DNA of 64,000 nucleotides from Patellaria atrata CBS 101060. Taxonomy: Eukaryota; Ascomycota; Dothideomycetes; Patellariales; Patellariaceae. Below, one piece after another: positions 58,340 to 64,000 of this stretch (positions within the stretch are counted from its first letter, which is position 1; each line of letters opens with the position of its first letter). Both the position numbers and the translations under genes were made by a program. The DNA is taken from NCBI GenBank assembly GCA_010093705.1, contig MU006089.1, forward strand, positions 1,971,561 through 2,035,560. Reading direction: 5' to 3'. The notes beneath the pieces were generated by a model. The model saw nothing but the letters and a program-made list of their open reading frames with translations. It made no database searches and was not told where the DNA came from.

Positions 58340-59579
58340 TTACTCCTCTGGATCTCGTCCACTACGCTTCTTCATCTCCACGAGATACTCCTCATCGGTC
58401 TCTAGGTCAAATGGTAGTGGACGAATTATGGGCGTGATAGACATACTCCTCTCTTCGAGTTGCTTAAGTCTCGCCGCCGTTGACGGATGGAAGCGGTTGA
58501 TACTGTATACCTTAATCCTATGGCACGACGAGGTGACATGCAAGTCCCAGTTCCTCCATATTGTCAGCATATTCACCGTACAAATCTCATAGTCTTTAAA
58601 CTCGCCGAACACTCCTCACAGACGTCGGTTGCGTATCCAACGCATTATCCCAAGTCCAAACACAGAACTCCAACCAGCCCTCCGCATCAACTGGGAGATC
58701 GATTTCCCAGAGCCTCCACGCATGGTAGTACTTGGTGCTAAGGTTTTCGTATGGAACCTCATATCACACGCTTCTACCATCCACACTAACCTCCGCACGT
58801 TCAGGCCAGTGTCCACTACCACGGTGCGGAGAGGATAGCCGTGGATTTTGGGGAGGGGTTGACTATTCATCTCCTAGGCTAGGGGGAGTTCATTGGCCTT
58901 GACCTTTCGCCAAGGAACGCTGACGATGTAGTTGTAGACCTGCTCTTTCTTGAAATAGGTGTCTGCGCCGTAGGATTCGAAATGTTTTGGCGCCCTCCTT
59001 GAGGCCGCCGCAGTACTTGATGACTTTCTTGAGACTGACACCGGTCCATCTCGCAGTTCCTATGGTGCCCTCGCCCGATGGTGCGTTGATCAGTTCGTCA
59101 CCGTCACCAAAGTATTCGTAGATTTGCTCGATGCGGCGAGTACCGTTGTATTGCAGGGTCACAACATTACTCTGTCTGGAAAAGAGCTCCTCGTTCATGA
59201 GATCCTTCAGTGTGAGCTTCTTGGGATCATTAATGAGGCTGGTGATGTCAAGTGTGTAGGTCTCTGCTTCGATTTCTGGAATCCCGCCGTGGTTGCGGAC
59301 GAAATGATCAGATTTTTGGGTGACCTCAGTTGTAACTAGACAGTCTCGATTCTGTTCGCCGTTGTAGGGAAACTGAAGGACATGGATCATATCCTTACTC
59401 TTCTCATGTTTGACATAGTCCCAAGAGATTGCAGGGAGGTCTTTAAGGGTTATACCGACAGCATAGTGGTACTGCTTCCAACGGACACCTTCGAGAATAG
59501 GGTTAGTATCTGGAAGAGGTACCAGCTGCAACTCGGGAGGGTTTGAAAGATAGTTAATGACTAGGTTGAAAACATGCAA
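58340..59579 (-). pseudogene. Decayed sulfite-oxidase-type molybdopterin enzyme
   Basis: The first 220 residues follow sulfite oxidase closely: WDYVKHEKSKDMIHVL, TTEVTQKSDHFVRNHGGIPEIE, INAPSGEGTIGTARWTGVSLKKVIKYCGGL. The molybdenum-ligand cysteine expected in LQCSGTRR is Tyr here (LQYNGTRR). A frameshift near 58985 moves to the frame of YGADTYFKKEQVYNYIVSVPWRKVKA. A TAG replaces the Trp of the family's LAWEMN near 58874. About 90 residues are then missing after HGYPLRTVV. TGA replaces a Trp near 58763, and after WEIDLPVDAEGWLEFCVWTWDNAL a further frame change precedes NWDLHVTSSCHRIKVYSIN. The frame ends at 58340 with RSGRDPEE. Several breaks and a lost catalytic ligand make it nonfunctional. 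An intact paralogue probably exists elsewhere. Confidence 0.9.
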
Positions 59580-60667
59580 ACACTTGAGAAGAGCTTACAG
59601 GTGCAAATTTATATTTAAACAAGATTTCAGCAACTTCTTTCTTCTTCTCCGGGTAACGTTCCCATTCTATGTAACCTTTCCATCATTCCGTCTCTTCTGC
59701 AAAGTATGGCTCCTTATCTATTGTTTTGAAAGCTTTTTGGGGGGTCAGGGGAGGAGTTATGTGGTACAAAAGTTGATACTACACGATCGACGAGAGCCAA
59801 TTTATTGAAGCAACAAACATCAAATACAGCATGAAAATAAGAAAAATATTAGCGGAATATAAATGAATATGTATTTCTGCTAATCCCACCAAGTCTAGAC
59901 CATTACTAGATAATGCTACTGCTTGATAACAGTGACAGTAGAACGACATACTGCCCTCACTGCACGTAATTACATCCTTACCTATGATAGAACGAGTACC
60001 TATACCAAGATATCTAGGTCTATTGGCTAGAATTGCTTGTTCGGATGTCAAATCGGGTTGTAATGCTGCCATAGCATCATGCCTAATGTTCCGGGGGATA
60101 TTGGGCCACATATGATAAGGGATTAAAGTGTCGCGACCACTGCGAGATTAACATCCTTTCATTCTTTACGGCTATAACCACATTGACATATAACGCCGGT
60201 TCTACACAAGGAAATGGAAAAGACAGTGCGGGAGAGGTGGAGAAGAAGGTATCTAAGCGGAAGCATTTCAGCTTCTCGTAGAACCTCAAAAACTTTCCAG
60301 TGCTGTTGCCTGGTAGTTCTTTCCCTACTCGGAAAAGGAGACATTGACGCACTTCACTCATTAGTTCTATCTCTTCACACAAATCATCCAAAAGAGTTTA
60401 TCTTAGTATAGGTAATGGCGTTCACCTCACATTATAACCGTTTTTTATTCAGTGTGATTGAGGTTAAAGCACTTCAAAAAGAACACTACATCAAGTAGGG
60501 AAACGATTATTGTACTGTACACTCAGGAGGTTGTCACTTACTAACAATCCTCATTAGGTACGTTTTCATCAAATAGTCTTTTTGATCCTTCTACCTATTA
60601 TTCTCGACGGAGCAATATACTCAAGAGGAAAGAGGGCTCTTGATCGTCACTACCTCATGATACCACA
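59580..60667. other. Intergenic region
   Basis: No supported gene. A TACTGTACA word lies at 60513. AT-rich overall. Confidence 0.45.
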
Positions 60668-62192
60668 ATGGATCACATTAATACCTTCCCCAACGAGCTA
60701 CTTTACGAAATTGCCCTCTTCGTTGCCACTAGCTCAGAACCAACCAGCGATCTTCTCTCAATGTGTCTAGTTTGCCACCAGTGCTATAATATCACGAAAA
60801 GAGTTCTGTATCGCAATATCAAAGTGAAATACATCGGTAGTAAGGTAATTGCAATTGCCCGCTCCATTTTGGATGACAAAGACAAAGCGCAAGCCACTCG
60901 AAGCCTTAGGTCTAGGTTGGTCGCGATAGACGGCTATCCATCCTGTGCGCCAGAGTCGGACCACCGTTCTATTGTACCAGCCCTTTTGGCTGCTTCATTC
61001 AGAAATAGAATCCCTGAAAATAACTTTGGATACGAACGTAATGATGGAGCGCCATATTTCGTGTTCCTCTTGATATTCTGCAGATGAAGAACCTCAGATC
61101 GCTTGTTACTCCTGAACTAGGCATGTGTAGATCGGATCCATTTTCCGAGAGCGTATCACTTAGGGGCTCTGCCCCATATTCAAGCTCTTCAGACGATACT
61201 TCCAGGGCTTCGCCGTCTCTACTTCAGAAGTATCCAATATACATACACTCAACGGACCCCGGGACCGTTCACGTTTCTTTTCCCCATACCAGAAGGGGTC
61301 ATAGCTCATAATACCCCCTTAACAACTCGCCGAAGTCTTAGATTTCGAAAATCCCAATTCGAACCTCATACGGTGTACAAAATTCTTGAATCCTGTCGGG
61401 CAGTTGGAAAATTTTAGTCTAAGAGGATGTTTTACAGACGGACACGATAGGACTAATCGAGCCCGTGTTTGCCCGTCTCAGTTCATGAGCGCGCTCATGC
61501 GTTTCCGAGAGTCCTTGAAAAACTTTGAAGCAATTGGTAATTACCCGATCCTGTTCTCGGACCGTTTAAAAGTGTTTACGAAGTTAACATCTGTTACCTT
61601 AGGTTGTGGTGAATTTTGTAAAGCCGTAGGAGCACCTAAAGAAATGTTGGACTATCGGCCGCCCGAGCCACCAACCAGCAGCCCAGACTTGCTACTACCG
61701 CAGTCACTACAAGAGCCGCATGTCAGGAATTATAAGGACATACAGGCTCCATCCAGCTCTGCAGTGGAGCAAGTACTGGAAGCAGCGCAGGTTCTTCCAC
61801 GCTCGAAGAAAACTGGATCCGCACCTCATCTTAAGCTTCTACGTATCGACCTATTCCGTATAAGATCAAGAGATGTAATGGCTTCTGTGTGGTCCAGATA
61901 TCCTAGCCCGAGGAACTATGAAAGTGATTTTCTTGATTCGGGGATATCTTTAGTTAGAAACTTATACGACTCGATGCTGCTCCGGAAAGCGAAACCCGGT
62001 ACACCGCTACTAAAGAGGACATATTCTCGGATTACTCCGACGAGGGAGACGATGATAGTGTACTATCTTCGCGCACTCCGTGCGATTTTCCAGAGTATGA
62101 CGACGAATTTTCGGACGCTGAAAGCGAATCTTAAAGAGCATAGCGATGAGCTTTCAGATGATGATACCGAGTATGAAGAAATACAGAGCTAG
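60668..62192 (+). pseudogene. F-box-type gene, probably degenerate (copy 1 of a tandem pair)
   Basis: An intact F-box opens the frame: MDHINTFPNELLYEIALF followed by DLLSMCLVCHQCYNITKRVLY. The first frame ends at 61087. The natural continuation, LQMKNLRSLVTPEL, starts one base out of frame at 61078-61084, as if a base were lost. That frame ends at 61311 and another runs 61386-62192 (NPVGQLENFSLRGC...). Near 61990 the acidic tail EDIFSDYSDEGDDDS lies in yet another frame. Introns could explain one change but not all. F-box proteins recruit substrates to SCF ubiquitin ligases; large, fast-evolving families are common in fungi. I favour a decaying copy, not an expressed multi-exon gene. Confidence 0.6.
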
Positions 62193-62666
62193 GATTGTGA
62201 ATAAGACAGCTTCTGAAGAATAAAGAGACACAATATGACTGTGACTGATTCAGTGAACTGGAGTGGCTGGAGCACTTCAGTCTGAAAACCCTGTTCGAAG
62301 ATGTAGCCGCCATTTTCGAATACTCCCTCTTATGTTATGGCATCTTTCTCAGTTGCTGTACATTCGCTCTCAAAATAGCTTCCGGCTCTTTGTACAAGAA
62401 AAGCTTGAATGAACAAAAGATGCCCAGCATTTCGTAGGACTTGGCCATATGGACGCTGAAAACGTCTCTCAATAATTATCCCAACTGGGATAATGAATAT
62501 GATCAACGGTGAAAGAAATATGCACAGTAATAAGGCCTACGATACCAACCACGTGAGTGATACAACCTAGAAAACGCGTACCGTTTCGAAAATTCGCAAC
62601 TCCGACGGGACTCATAATCGAAAAAACAATTCGGCTCCGTGACCGAAACGACCAACGAATGCGACA
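62193..62666. other. Spacer between tandem F-box copies
   Basis: No gene seen. It corresponds to the upstream region of copy 2. Confidence 0.45.
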
Positions 62667-63981
62667 ATGGATCACATCAACACGCTCCCGAATGAGCTGC
62701 TTCAAAAATCGCGTTCGCTGTCGTTGATGGATCCAAATCAATACCAGATCTACTGTCCATGTCACTCGTATCCCGCAGATTCCACGTTATCACAAAATGA
62801 GCTTTGTATAGAGATATTACTGTGGAGGACTCTTGCGATAAGATCGTCTGCCTTGCCCGTGCTATACTGGATTATGAAGAGGTAATAGAGGTGGCTCGGA
62901 GTATCAAGTCGATAAGAAGCAATTGTTTTGCTTTGGTAAATCGCAACCACAAGAAATCGTACACTAGAGTCGATCCAGACGAGATAAGCTGCAATATACG
63001 CCGTATATGGGGGTTCAAGGATGAGGATTCTATTCTACCTAGACTTAAGCTACTCTTACGGGAAGAGATTCCCAATGTTGAGTGGAAATCTGACCACGAT
63101 AGCAGAGATGCCCACACAGCCTTTATCTTAATCCTTCTTCAACTAAGCAAGCTAGAATCGGTTGAGATGCCTTTACCTACGTTCGGAGACGTCTCTTTGA
63201 AGTCGTTATGCTAAGAAACCAACAGTCGGGGGTGGGATTAGGTCGCCAGACATTGCGTCAGCTGCTCATCAGGGGTAATAAGCCAGCAAGTAAGAGCATA
63301 TGCACTGGCCGGTATCCGCTATACCTGGAACAAAATTAATACCACAACGACACGATGCGATTACCAGACCGTAACTCGCCTTTGGCTACCCTTCAGACCC
63401 TTCACATAGCCCGCTGCAGCACCAACGTTGACTTAGTCTGCAACCTTCTTGAGGATTGTGTAAAACTCCAATACCTCACACTATACAAGGTTCATCGTAC
63501 GCATTCAATGGACAAGTCTCGTAACCTTGACATGTCTATAAGCTCATTGGGAGATAATTTGAGGTCGTTAGCATGCGTATTGAGTACAGTCAGTATACTC
63601 CGGTCTTCCTTAAAGGGATTCAAAATGCTATTCTCAGTTACTATTGACGAATGGTAAGTATCCAAACTCGCACGCAATCACGGGGACCCGTTCGCGTCAC
63701 TACCTCTTAGTACCAGAGAAATAAATATGAAGGCCGTGAGCCAAGAGGACCTGTATTTCCTTTTCGGTCACGTATCCATGTTGCCGACGCTCAAAGTTAC
63801 CGAACTTTTGCCACAGCTTCAAATCGTGCGTCTCTACATCAAGGGTAGCATTACAGAGACTAAGTACGCACACACCGTCTGGACACTGGTTGAGGATATC
63901 AAAGAAATCTCTCAAGTCTTCCTCGATGCTGGTATAAAACTTTTGATCTGTGCTTACGAATGGAAAAAGAGCCTCAACTAG
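62667..63981 (+). pseudogene. F-box-type gene, degenerate (copy 2 of a tandem pair)
   Basis: It begins MDHINTLPNELLQK, nearly the same as copy 1. The F-box then continues one base out of frame (IAFAVVDGSKSIPDLLSMSLVSRRFHVITK), consistent with one A missing from the run at 62704-62708. A TGA stands at 62798-62800 where copy 1 has Arg. Frames covering 62804-63214, a segment at 63198-63340 (EVVMLRNQQSGVGLGRQTLR) and 63355-63657 encode repeat-like stretches (LQTLHIARCSTNVDLVCNLLEDCVKLQYLTLY). A normal GTAAGT donor survives at 63654, and the last part is 63727-63981. With at least three frame breaks and one in-frame stop it cannot make the ancestral protein. The substrate of the family member is unknown. 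Confidence 0.75.
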
Positions 63982-64000
63982 ATCTTGGAGCGTAATAGCC

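Overview
This is nuclear DNA of a filamentous ascomycete. The genes carry short introns, mostly 44 to 118 nt, with GTRNGT donors, CTAAC or CTGAC branch points and YAG acceptors. The gene set is fungal: a hac1-type bZIP gene with a 20-nt unconventional intron, a Zn2Cys6 regulator, HRI1, TMA7 and a filamentous-type Nup93. A leotiomycete-like member of the Pezizomycotina is my best guess; that placement is inference. I see no virus-like element, rRNA, CRISPR or intact transposon.

Layout. 0.9-2.2 kb: secreted M14 carboxypeptidase. 3.5-5 kb: hac1, the master regulator of the unfolded protein response, with both reading frames after the Ire1-type splice visible. 7.6-11.4 kb: Nup93/Nic96 nucleoporin with an FG-rich N-terminus. 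13.3-22.6 kb: an accessory-looking block holding an MFS transporter, a peroxisomal-type acyl-CoA ligase, an alpha-oxoamine synthase and an unknown polytopic membrane protein. 23.5-24.1 kb: a tryptophan-rich orphan. 24-31.5 kb: dense housekeeping genes (MED27, PRMT1 divergent from an RNPS1-like SR protein, a mitochondrial CoA-transferase divergent from riboflavin synthase). 32.6-47.7 kb: two conserved fungal proteins of unknown function (one is a lipase fold without its nucleophile), ribosomal protein eL13, a coiled-coil protein, a large LRR protein, a Pol II-kinase-type cyclin and HRI1. 50-57.8 kb: a short Zn2Cys6 regulator, TMA7, a Pro/Ser-rich protein and a Dap1/MAPR heme-binding protein. 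58-64 kb: a decaying zone with a sulfite-oxidase pseudogene and two tandem degenerate F-box genes.

Most of the window is ordinary core genome. The parts that most deserve a second look are the 13-23 kb block (ligase plus oxoamine synthase plus exporter), the overlapping frames of hac1, the tRNA-like perfect-ended hairpin near 12.2 kb, a recurrent intergenic TACTGTAC word, and the mutated right end. Exon structures were assembled by eye from splice signals and reading-frame phase. Every multi-exon model below gives a whole number of codons, but none has been checked against transcripts.
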